From Chlorella sorokiniana (lineage: Eukaryota; Chlorophyta; Trebouxiophyceae; Chlorellales; Chlorellaceae): DNA of 64,000 nucleotides. Position 1 is the stretch's first letter. Each line of letters opens with the position of its first letter. A model generated the notes under the pieces. That model worked only from the letters and a program-made list of their open reading frames with translations, had not been told where the DNA came from and searched no databases. The DNA lies in assembly GCA_025917655.1 (NCBI GenBank), contig CP084619.1, positions 2,833,001 to 2,897,000 on the forward strand. The letters are read 5' to 3'. Positions 1 to 10,900 of the stretch are shown here, piece by piece. The position numbers were made by a program, and so were the translations under genes.

Positions 1-1170
1 ACACCTCAAACTGCAGGTCTGCCTCAACACTGACTGGCCAGGGCTCACCGTAGTAAGCGGAAAGGTGGGCCGCGCCGCCCGAGGCGCTCCAGTCCAGCAG
101 GGGGTGCAGGGCGTGGCTGCCGCCCAGATGCAGCACATGCGCTGCGCCGTCCTCGCCACAGCCGCCCTCCGCCAGCCCCTTGGCACGGAGGAGTGCAGCG
201 ATGGAGACGTGGGAGAGGGTGTGGTGGCCTGAGGGGCCTCCGGGAGGCAGGGGCACCTCAGGTGTCAGCATGGTCAGCGGGGGAGGGCGTCCAAGGCACC
301 GTGCTGCGCCAGCTCCCCCATGCGCCATGCTGCTGTGGCTGACCCCGCAGCTGCTGCCGGGCATGTCAGCCATCAGGTCCTCGTGGTGGCCTGCGGGGCA
401 AGCAAGGGCAGGGGCCACCGCGCAAGCGGTCAGCGTTCTCAGCGCCCAGCCCACCTGCGACCTCGGCAGTGACGCAAGCCATTACTGCGACCGTCGCAGC
501 AGGACGCAACACCTAGCAGCGCTGCTGCCCTCACCGAAAACTTCCATGTGGGTGCAGGGGAGCTCAGCTGGTCCGCCAGCTCTGCCTCAAGGTGCAGGGC
601 AGCCATTTGCAGCGCTCAGGCCTGGGCCACGGCAGGGGCGACAGGGGCAGGGGCAGGTTTAGCGCGGCAGCGGTCTGCTGCCCCCAAGAACTGCTGGATC
701 GCGTTCTGGTGGTTCCTTGCCTCTCTGCTTGCCATGCACATGCAGGCGGTCAGCAGGAGCTCGGGTCCAGGGCGCGAGGCACTAGGGCTGCTGCTGCTGT
801 TGCAGCCCACCCTCCACCCAAGCCCCAGCAGCAAGCACAGCATGCAGCAATTTACAGCAGCAGTCCGCACGTGCAAAGGGCAAAGAACCTCGTGAAGGGC
901 TGCTGGCGTACCTCCTGCAGCGCCAGACTGCTCCTGCAGACCTCCAGGCGATGTGACCAAGTATGTGGGCAGCTTGAGCAAAGGCAGCCTGCTCCTGGTG
1001 AGCAGGCCCTCAGCAGCCACGAGCAGCAGTACCTTCAACCTTGGCACCAACTGCATCAGCACGAGTGGAGAAGATTTGGAAGCCGAGCATGGCTGTTGGC
1101 AGCAGGCTGCCATGGGCTCTACGAGAGGCCAACAGAGGCTCACTGTGAAGGTGGGAGGGCAGGGGGCAGG
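1..1170 (-). CDS. unidentified multi-exon protein, partial at left edge
   Basis: I do not recognise this gene. The 3' part runs off the left edge. The clearest exon reads from about 340 down to 1 and contains HTLSHVSIAALLRAKGL, then AAHVLHLGGSHALHPLLDW and LSAYYGEPWPVSVEADLQF, open to the edge. Upstream on the same strand a short exon (about 543-625; MAALHLEAELADQLSSP... ending at a GTGAGG donor) and a helical leucine-rich stretch (about 910-1060; LKVLLLVAAEGLLTRSRL) look coding, separated by plausible introns. No ATG is visible at the upstream end: the frame there opens after a stop with no methionine, so the true start is unplaced. The exon near 280-340 changes reading frame twice within G or C runs, as in other genes here. 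That these exons belong to one gene is inference. Confidence 0.35.
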
Positions 1171-2152
1171 GTTGGACGCTTTATACGCCACGGAGCTGGC
1201 TGAACGCGGCTTGCAAGGATGGCGGTGTGAAGCTTGCCACTAAATCAACACGTTCGCAGAATCGCACGGAGCAGTGCCGCTCGTCTCTTGCCGAGGCAAG
1301 GCCGGGGAGCTGGCCGTGAGCCACGAGGCACGTCCGTCTCGCTTCGAGGCGTCTTTCAGCTCTGTGAATGGCAGTACTTAGGTTACTCAGGCACTTTACA
1401 GAGGAGCTGCGCGCTCAGAGCGAAGTTTGAGGCAGTTCTGCCAGGGAAGTACAGAAACAGTACATGAGGATTGCGACTCGAATTTTTTTGCTGCCTGCCT
1501 GACACCCGCACCCTTGTGATTATGCATGGCACAACTGTATCCTCTGGTGTCATACTGTTGGGCCATGCTCCTGAACAGTTTGTGCAAGTTGGGTGCACCC
1601 GTGCTTGACGTACACCCATGTTGGGGACAGCCGTGGACGTACGCCCATGCGTAGCCAGTCAGGCAGCAGCCGCCTTCAGAGTCCTCCTGAAACTTAGGTG
1701 AACCTCAACATCATCATTCATTAATCAGTTCTATGATGTCAAATCTTCATACAGAAAGACAGAAGCACGATGGCGCCCCACCTGGGCGGCACGGGCGGCC
1801 GGCAGCCCTGCTGACTTGGCGTCCGCCCGCCGTGCAGTCAAAAAGCGCGAAGGGCGGACGCAATCAATTCAGTTTGTACCACGTGCGCCTTCCACTCCTT
1901 TCATTGCTGTGTAAGTTGGCGTCGCGACCCCGCACTGCAAGTGAGGTTTCGCTGAAAGCGGGGCAGGCCTACACAGAACAGTCCTGATCGTAAAATGCCG
2001 GTGTTAATCTTCAAGGAAGCCGATGGGGAATCGGCGGTGGTACACCGAGGGGCACTTGGCATGTGGCTGCAGCTGCCGCTGGGTGGTGGCACTCAACTTG
2101 CTGCTCGCATGTGCATGCCCCTGCAGCTTTCTCCTTGCGTTGATGCGACAGC
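1171..2152. other. intergenic stretch and 5' region of the LRR gene
   Basis: No convincing exon is seen on either strand. It lies between the unidentified minus-strand gene and the plus-strand LRR gene, so it should hold two divergent promoters. The last 150 bases are probably the 5' untranslated leader of the LRR gene and contain upstream ATGs, for example near 1995. Confidence 0.4.
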
Positions 2153-3341
2153 ATGGGCAACTGTTGCGCCAGCCCCGTTGCTGGCAAGAATGACGTGCGG
2201 CACAAGAAGGGCGAGCGGCTGGCCAACTGGCAGGCGACGGGCGTCATAGGCCTGCGAGCGGCCAGCCTCAAGGTGAATGGCAGGCTGGCGGCGGTGCTTG
2301 CTGTTCTACATACAGCCGCCTAGCGCGGGATGCCAAGTCTTCTTGCCGTTCTCCCTGTGCAGGAGTTGCCGCCAGAAGTGGCCCAGGTGGCCAGCCCCGT
2401 GTGCTGGATGCCTCCGACAACCACGTCGACCGCCTGCCGCCCAGCCTGCCGCCCAGCCTGCAGCGCCTGGTGCTTGCCAACAACCGCATCGACAACAGCA
2501 GCCTGGGCGTGCTGCCTGCGCTGCAGAACCTCAAGGCAAGTGTGTGTGTGTGTGGGGGTGCTGAAACGCTCTCCTTGAGCAGCACCGCCCTGCTCAGCTG
2601 GCACGCGCTTCCTCATCCTGTCGCCAGCCACCCCGTGCAGCACCTGGACATGGCCGGCAACCGCATCTCCGCGCTGCCCGACTTCCTGGGCAGCCTGGTG
2701 CGCCTGGAAACGCTGTCCCTGGCGGGCAACCAGCTGTCGGCGCTGCCGTCCAGCCTCGGCCGTCTGCCGCGCCTGAAGCAGTTGCTGGTTGGAGACAACC
2801 GGCTGCGCAGCCTGCCCCAGGAGCTGGGCGACTGTACAAGCCTGGAGGAACTGGATGCCCACCGCAACGCGCTGCGGGTGGGCCCATGCAAAGCGCTTGG
2901 GGGGCTTGGAGAGGGCCCAGATGTGGTGCACAGGGTGCAGGACAAGGAGAGGAAGCGCCAGCAGCGATGCGTGACCAGCTCGATGCTCAAAGAGTCCCAG
3001 TCTGTGTTTTTCGCTCTCGTCACGTCTCATGCAAATGTACCTCGCCCAACGCAGGAGCTGCCGTCGTCGCTGGGGAAGCTGCAGCGCCTGAAGCTGCTGC
3101 AGCTAGACGGCAACCAGATCTCGGCACTGCCCCCGCGCTGCTGCGTGGCTGCACCTCGCTGGCCACCATCAGCCTGCATGGCAACCCCATCACCCCCGAG
3201 GCCCTGCAGCAGACCGACGGATTTGCGGAGTTTGAGGCGCGGCGGCAGAGCAAGTACACCAAGACGCTGGCCACGGGGGTGCTGCTGGGGGCGGGCGGCA
3301 TGGATGAGGGCCTCGACAGGCCCACTTTACGAGCGCGCTGA
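2153..3341 (+). CDS. N-myristoylated leucine-rich repeat protein (plant At5g07910 / LRRC57-like)
   Basis: The start MGNCCASPVAGKND is a typical N-myristoylation/palmitoylation signal, as in the plant and animal relatives. Canonical LRRs follow (LDASDNHVDRLP, LDMAGNRISALPDFLG, LSLAGNQLSALPSSLG, LLVGDNRLRSLPQELG, LQLDGNQISALPP). The tail TLATGVLLGAGGMDEGLDR matches the end of the Arabidopsis relative as I recall it. Exons: about 2153-2272, 2363-2535, 2641-2877, 3056-3341. The second intron (2536-2640) is GC-AG with donor AAG|GCAAGT followed by a TG repeat. Two frame breaks interrupt conserved LRR sequence: around 2396-2404 (about four bases missing from a GTG repeat) and in the C run 3130-3134 (one base missing). 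With both restored the length fits the family, so I read it as a working gene with sequence errors; a real pseudogene is the alternative. Probably a membrane-tethered scaffold; its partner is unknown. Confidence 0.85.
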
Positions 3342-3917
3342 CGTGCGGCGAAGGCCTGTGGTGCTTGTGTTGGTTCCACTGGGTCGTCTCCGCCACCTTG
3401 TTGCTGGGTGCTGGTTGTCTTCACGTTTCACGCTATCCAAGCATTGTACGCCACATCCAATAATGTTTGTTTTTGTGCCATTGATCAATTGACATTGATC
3501 AGTTGACTGCAATCACACTCCTACACACACACTGCTTCCCTGCTTCCCTGCTTCCGCTTCGCCTGCCGCCGCCAACCTTTGCTTGCGGGCGGAGCGGCGT
3601 CGGAGCACAATGATCGCATTCAACAGAACCTCTTAAGCTATGGGAAAGGCCAAGGCTGCGTCTTCGACGCCCAACACTGCGAGCAAATTGAACCGTGCAC
3701 AGGCGGAGCACCCGTGGCTATAAGAAGCGTCCACGAACATGAGAATGAGATGTGCGCACCGCTAGCGTGAGGTAGAGAGCACCTCACACAGGCGGCCTCA
3801 GAAACCCAGGGTCGGGTGCCCGCTTGGCGCCGACTGTGTTAGGCAAGGCCAGCGCCTCGCTCGGCCTCTTTCTCTGTCTGTCGTCGCGGGTGTGCAGGCA
3901 GACAACACGCTAGCAAG
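3342..3917 (+). other. intergenic: LRR 3' UTR and S27e promoter/leader
   Basis: No coding exon is seen. The first part is probably the LRR 3' untranslated region. The last part leads to the very short first coding exon of the S27e gene at 3918. Confidence 0.5.
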
Positions 3918-5079
3918 ATGGTGAGCGCTGTGGACAGGCAGCATGGGGGCGGGGTGGTGTCTTGGGCCTCTGGAGCTGCCAGAACTGGGAGGCAGCCATA
4001 TCAGCTATACGGCAAACGCAGGGCGTCGCAGCATGGCGGCATGGCAGCCTCACGTCCGATGGCCGGACTTTGGGAACGCAAGCCGTGGCTCCAGACCGCC
4101 GTACGGCGGCCCCACTGCGTTTCTCATTCCAGCTCAATGCAGCCTGCGCTACCACAGCCTCTCCCGGCCGACTGCGTCCCTGCTGAAGCGGGGGCTTTCA
4201 GCAGGGTGCTGACTGCCCGGCTGCAGCCTTATACCCTACGACAGCAATATCGATAGGCTCGATGAACGCGCTGGTGCGCTGCGTGCAGGTGCTGGCGTGC
4301 GACATCGACCTGCTCAACCCTCCGGCGGAGCTCGAGAAGCGCAAGCACAAGCTCAAGCGCTTGGTAGCCACCCCCAACTCCTACTTCATGGATGTGAAGT
4401 GCCAGGGTTGCTTCACCATGTGAGTGTGACAACCAGAAGGGTGGATGCAGTTTGTGCATCGACTGTCCGGTCGTGTAAATGACAGCGGTTGGCGTGAGCA
4501 AGAAGCCTGCAACCAATGTGTTGGGCTGTTTTGTTGTTCGTCTACCTTGGTTTTGACTCGGCACGCTTGCATCCCTGCTCCTGTGGATTGCATCGCCGCA
4601 GCTGTGCGACGTGTGATCTGGCTCTTGCCGTGCTGACCCATCCCTCCATGCCCCCCCTGCAGCACGACCGTGTTCAGCCACAGCCAGACCGTGGTGGTGT
4701 GCCCCAGCTGCAACACCGTGCTGTGCGTGCCCACCGGCGGCAAGGCTCGTCTGACCGAGGGTGCGTTGCGGCAGGGCAGAAGGGGGCCGGCAGCCGCAGC
4801 TGCGGTGCACAGTGCTGGCATGGAGCCTCATGCTTGTCCAGCGGCCTGCTCAGCATAGACAGAAGAAGCGGGCACCAGGGCAGGGGTTTGAGCGGAGGCA
4901 CAAATTGGGCAGGCAGTGTGTGGGCATCGCGGGGCTGGAGGCGGCAGCAAGGGATGGGGCCAAGCAGTGCTGGCCAGCCGAGGACCACACAGCCGCCTTG
5001 ATGTGGGGCCCTTGTGACGTGCATGCTGCCCTCCTGCCTTGCTGCTGCAGGCTGCTCCTTCCGCCGGAAGGGCGACTGA
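3918..5079 (+). CDS. RPS27: 40S ribosomal protein S27e
   Basis: A structural zinc-ribbon protein of the small ribosomal subunit. Exons 3918-3920, 4289-4419, 4663-4760 and 5051-5079 join cleanly to 86 residues, the usual family length. The first exon contributes only the ATG. The protein starts [20 protein letters not shown], has the zinc-binding cysteines in KCQGC and [10 protein letters not shown], and ends [12 protein letters not shown]. All introns are GT-AG and no frame break is needed. An intron directly after the start codon is common in ribosomal protein genes and can carry expression-enhancing elements (inference). A TGTAA poly(A) signal lies at 5386-5390. Confidence 0.97.
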
Positions 5080-5715
5080 GCCCCTCGCCAGCAAGGGCGG
5101 TCTGCCATGGTTCTGGGCAGCCCAGCAGCGGCACCCGCACATCCCTCGGGTCCTCTGCAATGCGCGGCACCAGCTGCCGCTGGGTGAGGAGCGCGGCCGC
5201 GAGGGCTCCCTAGTGGCGTGCGAGGATCCACCACTTCTTAGCGCGGCGCAGCATGGTCTGAACGACCTGCGCGCGCTGCAACCCTTAAAGCGCCACCGGC
5301 CCCGGGTGTTGTGAGCCCGGGCCTGGCTGGCCCCAGGACACCATGCACTGCTTGGAAGGTTACTGCCACCCCTGCGTAGTGGACATGTAACTTGTTTGTG
5401 GAAGTTTTGGGAGCAGCAGGTCGGTCGAAGCGCAGCAGATGTCTAGGCGTGAGCATCAACTGCTGGTGTGGGTGCCGCCCAGCGGGGAGGTCCAAGGGCA
5501 GCAGGGATTGTCCACACAGCGCAGCTGTTTGAGCGCACCAAGCCTCAATGCCGCTTGGCTCATGCAAGCCGGACCGACACAGAGCTGAGCAGGGCCCTGG
5601 TGCCGGCACGATCCAGTGCATGTGCCGCCGCTGTAACCTGCTGCGGGCGGCAATGCCATGCTTCATTGCACGTCGCGACATCGCATGGATACAGCGACCT
5701 TGATTAATAAAAGAC
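5080..5715 (+). other. S27e 3' UTR and spacer before the histone deacetylase gene
   Basis: No exon is seen. The 3' UTR of the S27e gene probably ends shortly after the TGTAA at 5386-5390. The rest should hold the promoter and leader of the next gene. The stretch near 5700-5720 is A-rich compared with the surroundings. Confidence 0.5.
5386..5390 (+). terminator. TGTAA poly(A) signal of the S27e gene
   Basis: TGTAA is the usual green-algal polyadenylation signal. It lies about 307 bases downstream of the S27e stop codon. Confidence 0.6.
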
Positions 5716-5829
5716 TTGTGCGCTTTGTTTGACTTCCTTGCACGTTTGGCTGCTGCTGTCACTCGTAGTTCACAGCGCCCTCTCAGTCCCTTGGTTGCCT
5801 CATCGTTCGCCGCGCTCAATCCTGGTCTA

Positions 5830-7650
5830 ATGCGAGTGATCAATTTATCATATGCCTTGAAGTGTGCGGGAGGCCAGCGGCAATTTGCGGCAGCGGCCAC
5901 CTTGCTGCCTGCGCCCGTCGCCGCCCACCCAGTTGTTTTTCATGAAGACTTCAAAATCAACCCCATCCCAGAGGGCCATCGGTGAGCTGAGTCAGCGGCC
6001 GGCACATTGGGGGCTATTGAGTATCGCAAGCTGCGCCAGCTGCTCACGCTCTGCCGCTGGCCCCGCCCTGCGCAGGTTCCCAATGTGAGGGCTCGCCATC
6101 GGCGGGGTCGCCACTGCCAGCCGGCGCCCGCCATGTCATATCATGTCATGCAACACGTGTTTTACGTCATACCCGAATCCATCACGCACCACGCCCAGCC
6201 CTGTCCCCCGCCCGTGCGCAGGCCCAAGGACTACCTGCTGCACCGCCGCCTGCTGCAGCTGGGCCTGGCCTCCCGCACCTTCACCCCCGCCCCCGACGCC
6301 GACACGCTGTGCCTGGCCCACGACCCCGCCTACGTCGCCGCCTTCATGCAAGGCAGCATCGACCCGGCAGCCATGCGGCGCATCGGCCTGCCCTGGAGCC
6401 CCGACCTGGTGCGCCGCACGCTCATCGGCGTCGGCAGCGCGGTGCTGGCGGCGCGTCTGGCCCTGCAGTACGGCGTGGCCGCCATGTGTAACGGCGGCAC
6501 GCACCACGCCCACCGCGACCACGGCTCAGGCGAGGCGGGCTGTCATGGGCGGCTGCCGCCGCTCCTGCCTCCCATCCGCGCAGGGGTCAGCGTGCACAGC
6601 ATGCACCAGGCAACCCCACCCAACACATGCTGCTCCCCCCCCCAAACACCAAGCGCAGGCTGGTGCGTGTTCAACGACCAGGCCGTGGCGGCGCGCTCCG
6701 TGCAGCGAGATGCGGGGTGGAACGCATCATGCTTGTGGACCTCGACGTGCACCAGGTGGGGCTGGTGTGTGTGTGTGTGTGGGGGCGCTTGGCTGCTCAC
6801 GCTGGTTTTTGCTGCCTGCCCTGCCCCCTCGTAGCATGCCCGGCTGCCGGCTGCCCAGCTGGCCGCCCAGCGGTGCCTGCGGTCCCCCACAGCGCCACCG
6901 CTCCCAGCGGGAAGCTGGTATACGCCGCGAGCCCCCTACTCCATCCCCCTGCTGTGCCCGCAGGGCGACGGCACCGCCGCCATCTTTGCAGGCGACCCCT
7001 CGGTGTTCACGCTGTCGCTGCACTGCGCCGACCAGCCCTTCCCGCACCACCCACAGCCCTCTGACCTGGATGTGCCGCTGCCAGCTGGCACCGGCGACGA
7101 GCGCTACCTGCAGGTGGGCTGGGGTGCACAAGGGGGGAGGGGGCACATGCCACGCCTGGTAGGCAGCAGATCTGTGGAAACTGAGCGAGGTGAGCAGTCC
7201 GCGCCCATTTGATGCCTGCCTGGAGCATACTCACCGCCTGGACTGGCCCAGCAGCAGCACCGGCAAGGGCCCTGACAACCCCAACCCCACCCAACCCCCA
7301 CCTCAACACGAGCAGGTGCTGCGAGAGGTGCTGCCGCCGGCCTTGGCCGCCTTCCGCCCCAGCTGGTGCTGTACAATGCTGGGGTGGACGTGCACGGCGA
7401 CGACTCCCTGGGCCTGCTGTCGCTCACAGACGCCGGCATACTGGCCCGCGACCGCTTCGTGCTGGAGGCGTGCGCCGCCGCCGGGGCACCCGTGGCGGCA
7501 GCCATCGGCGGCGGCTACCAGCGGGACCACGAGCGCATCGTGGACCGACACGTGCTGCTGCACCAGGCAGCCGCAGAGGCGCTGCCGCGGCTGGCGGCCG
7601 CCGCGGGCGCGGCTGCGCGGGCGGCAAGCGGCGGCGGGATGCCGCGCTAG
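5830..7650 (+). CDS. class IV histone deacetylase (HDAC11 / HDA2-like)
   Basis: A zinc-dependent lysine deacetylase with the arginase/deacetylase fold. Exons: 5830-5981, 6076-6084, 6222-6539, 6659-6755, 6964-7113, 7316-7650. Active-site motifs are in order: GGTHHAHRDHGSG, then CVFNDQAVAA, LVDLDVHQGDGTAAIF (zinc-binding Asp and His), LVLYNAGVDVHGDD and AIGGGYQRDH. The second exon is only nine bases and completes HRFPM, a conserved substrate-loop motif. Intron 6540-6658 is GC-AG (donor TCAG|GCGAGG). Single-base losses in G run 6714-6717 and C run 7357-7360 break the frame inside conserved sequence. The upstream in-frame ATG at 5716 would add a basic, alanine-rich leader, so organelle targeting is possible; I prefer 5830 because homology begins soon after it. 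It may act on histones or on other acyl-lysines, as HDAC11 removes long fatty acyl groups. Confidence 0.92.
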
Positions 7651-7932
7651 CATGTGCAGCACGCCTTGCCTCTCTGCTCTCAGCCCAGCACTGCGACTCC
7701 TTTGAAATTTCAACCACAGCGCCTCACTAGTCACCGTTCGACCAAGCAAGTAAGCACACTGGAACAAGGTAGCTGTGGCCACTGCAGCTGATAGGGCAAC
7801 AGGGCATGGGCGGGAAGCATGAAGAAGGGAGGAGGAAAATCGTTCGATTCAGAGAACAACAGTCAGTCTTTGCAAGCAGCTCACATGCACTTGGTCAACA
7901 GTGGCCACAGGGGCAGGCAGGGAAGCTGGCCA
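7651..7932. other. convergent 3' spacer between deacetylase and Twinkle genes
   Basis: Two genes end toward each other here with 282 bases between stops. No coding potential or clear TGTAA is seen on either strand. Confidence 0.5.
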
Positions 7933-10900
7933 CTACAGGCTGTCCATCCAGCTGCCGACCTCCGCATCGTCCTGTTCAGGGTTGGAGGAGACGGTGCCGT
8001 CGCGGTGCACAAACATGGCGGGCGGCTGCGCCCCGCCCTCCAGGTCGCGGGCCATGGCTCGCTCCAACTCACGCTCAGCAGCCGAGGCCGCCTGCTGCCG
8101 GGGGCGGCCGCGCTGCTGGCACTGCTTGCGCCTGCGACTGCCGCTGTGCTGTAGCCGCGCGTGCCGCCGACAGCGACTGCCACGTCCTGAACGGCAGCGC
8201 CAGCCGCAGCTGCAGCCGGCGCGGCAGGCCGGGCTTGCAAAGGGCTGGCGCCACCCCGGTGCTGCCAGCTGCAGCCTCTGCGGCGGCCGCCGCCTCCTCT
8301 GCGCGCACGCGGGCCAGCTCCTCCTGCCGCGCCAGCTCGTTGAAGTCTACGCGCTGCGCGGTGCGTGGCGCGCCCCGGGGCTGTCTGGGTCGATGTACCG
8401 CCCGTTGACCCGTTCGTACTCCAGCACGCAGTCGCCGATGGTGCCCGCCGCCTTGTTGCGCACCTTGCGCACCAGGATTTGAACCTGCAGCAGGGGCGTG
8501 GGGTGGTGGGTGGGGTGGTGGTTGGCGGGGCCTGACTCGAGCTGGGGAGGCCCATCAAGCGCAAGCAGGGAGCGGCCCACTGCCGTGTTACAACTCGTCG
8601 TGGAGCCCAGGCGCGCTGGCTGCGCCTGCGCTGCTGGGCGGCGGCCACCCCTGAGGCCCACGCCGCACCTGGTTTGTGTTGGGCGACTCTGGGTCCCTGT
8701 CCCTGTGCACCACGATGCCGTTGTCGGCCTTGTTGATGAAGTGGGCCGACCCCGAGATGTCGTACAGGTTGGGGGCTGGCCCCGCCACTCGCGCAGCTGG
8801 CGCGGGTGCGCCACAAACCACACGTGCACGCCCGTGGTCTGCGGGTGGGAGTGTGCGGGTGTGGGTGGGAGGTTGGGGGGGGTGGGGGTTGAAGGGACGC
8901 AGGGGATGCTTAGGGGGTTGAAGGCACGCGTGCCCAGCCTGCAGCCGACGCTGCTCCAGCCGCAAGGTCGGCCAAGGGATGGCCGCCCGCCCACAATGTT
9001 AAAGGGCCCGGCTGCCTTCCTTGGTTCAATCAACCAGAGATGCCGAGTGCACCCGCACAAACACATGCGCGAGTCCTGCTCCCCACGCCCTCACCCCCAC
9101 CCCCTGCACCCTCCGCCTGGACCCCCAGCCGCGCACACCTGTGCAAAGCGCTTGACCTTGGTCAGCATCTGGCTCACGTACTCGGTTTCGTTCATGGAGG
9201 CGGGGCGCTGGTGGTCCAGCTCGTTGTACGGGTCGATGACCAGGCCGCGGATGCCGTAGCGGTACACCGCCGCCCGCGCCACATCCAGCACCCAGTCCAC
9301 GGCGGGCAGCGCGTCGTCCTCGTACCTTGTTATTTGGGGGGGCAGTGTCGTGTTGGTGGGTGGGTGGTTTGGAGGAAGGGGGGCATAGAAGGGGAGCAGG
9401 ACAGCCCACATTGCATGCTTGCGACAAGGCGGTCGAGCGGTCGCCGGACGAGGCGGGCGGGGAGCCGGCTGTCAGGGAGGACGGGCAGCCAGCCCCGCGA
9501 AACACCCCCCACCCCACCCCGCACCCACCTGACCAGGTGGAACCTGTCGTCGATCCAGTCCAGCCCCTCGTCCAGCTCGCGCTCGCTCATGCGCCGCACA
9601 CCCCGCGCGTACGGCAGGTCGAAGAAGGGCTTGCCCACGTACTTCTCCACCAGCTGGCGCGCGTGGTCGGTGGCCTGCGGGGTGCACACGGCAGCCGCAG
9701 CCGCACCGCCTCGGCACGCGGCTCGCAAGTCGCCCTCCTCTGGTGGCCTCACAGAACCAAAGCCCCGACCCATCTGTCTCATCTGTCCACCATCACCACC
9801 CAACACAATGCAGCTGCCAGCCCCCCCCCCACACACACACACACACACCTTCTTCTCCATGGAGCACAGCGCGAAGCACCAGTCGTGCATGTCCGCCAGG
9901 TTGGCCAGCAGCGCGTCGATCCACTCACTCTTGCCGCTGTTGGGCACCCCGTCACGATCGTCAGCTCCCCGGGCACCACCTGCGCAGCGGGGGGGGATAC
10001 TGGGGGTGGAGGGAGAGGAAAGGGGACAGAACGGCAGGGACATCCCTTGCTGCCTTTTTCAGCAAGGTTTAGCTTTAGCCATGTGCCCCTTCTCCACCAG
10101 GGCGGAGCCCCCCCGGGCGCCGCACCTTGTAGTACAGGTCCAGGGAGGGCCAGCCGGTGGAGCGGCCCTGGCCGTCCCGGTGCTCCAGGCGGTAGTGCTG
10201 CATGATGTCGTCGTAGTACTCGTGGAACCTGGGGGAAGCCGAGCGGGACGCGGGTCAGGGGCAGCAGCGGGGGAGCCAGCCACCCGGCGGGCGCGGCAGC
10301 ATGCAAACATCATTGCCTGCAGGCGGCCGCGCTCATCGCTGCACTGCCCCTGCTCCGCCCGCCGCACCTGAGCAGGCCGCGGATGGGGAAGGGCTCCGCG
10401 CTCTCCAGGAACGCGCGCAGCATGGCGGGACCGTCCCGCACCAGCACCTCGTTGGCGTCCTTGCGGTAGTAGGCCGGCTGCACGCGCAGCTGCAGCGCCT
10501 CAGCGCCGCCCCCTCCTGCAGCGCCGCCCCGGCCTCCGAGCTGCCCGCCGCCCCGCCCTTCGAGCTCCCGCCGCCGCCGCCTCGCCCGCAGCTGCGGCCT
10601 CGCCCGCAGCTGCAGCCTCGCCCGCCGCCTCGCCCTCCGCCCCCTGTTCCTGCTCCTCGTGCCGCGCATACTCCACCCCCACCCCCTCCGCCGCAAATTG
10701 GTGGTCCTCCTCGTTCAGCGGCCAGCGCACGCGCCAGCAGCGCTCGCGCCCCAGCCGCCGCGCCAGCTCCTCCGCCAGGGCGTCGCCGGGGCGTCGTTGT
10801 CTGTGGGTGAGGGGCAAGGGGGATGTGTGTTTTGGGTGTGGCTGCAAGGCGGCAGGTGCGCAGTTGCCCAGCGCCAGCAGCGCATGCGTGGCAGCCCCGC

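Noticed and set aside
7840-7860. GTTCGATTC resembling a tRNA T-loop
   Set aside because: The flanking bases cannot form a T-stem or acceptor stem and no anticodon arm is present.
9010-9030. GGTTCAATC resembling a tRNA T-loop
   Set aside because: It lies in a Twinkle intron and lacks the matching stems.
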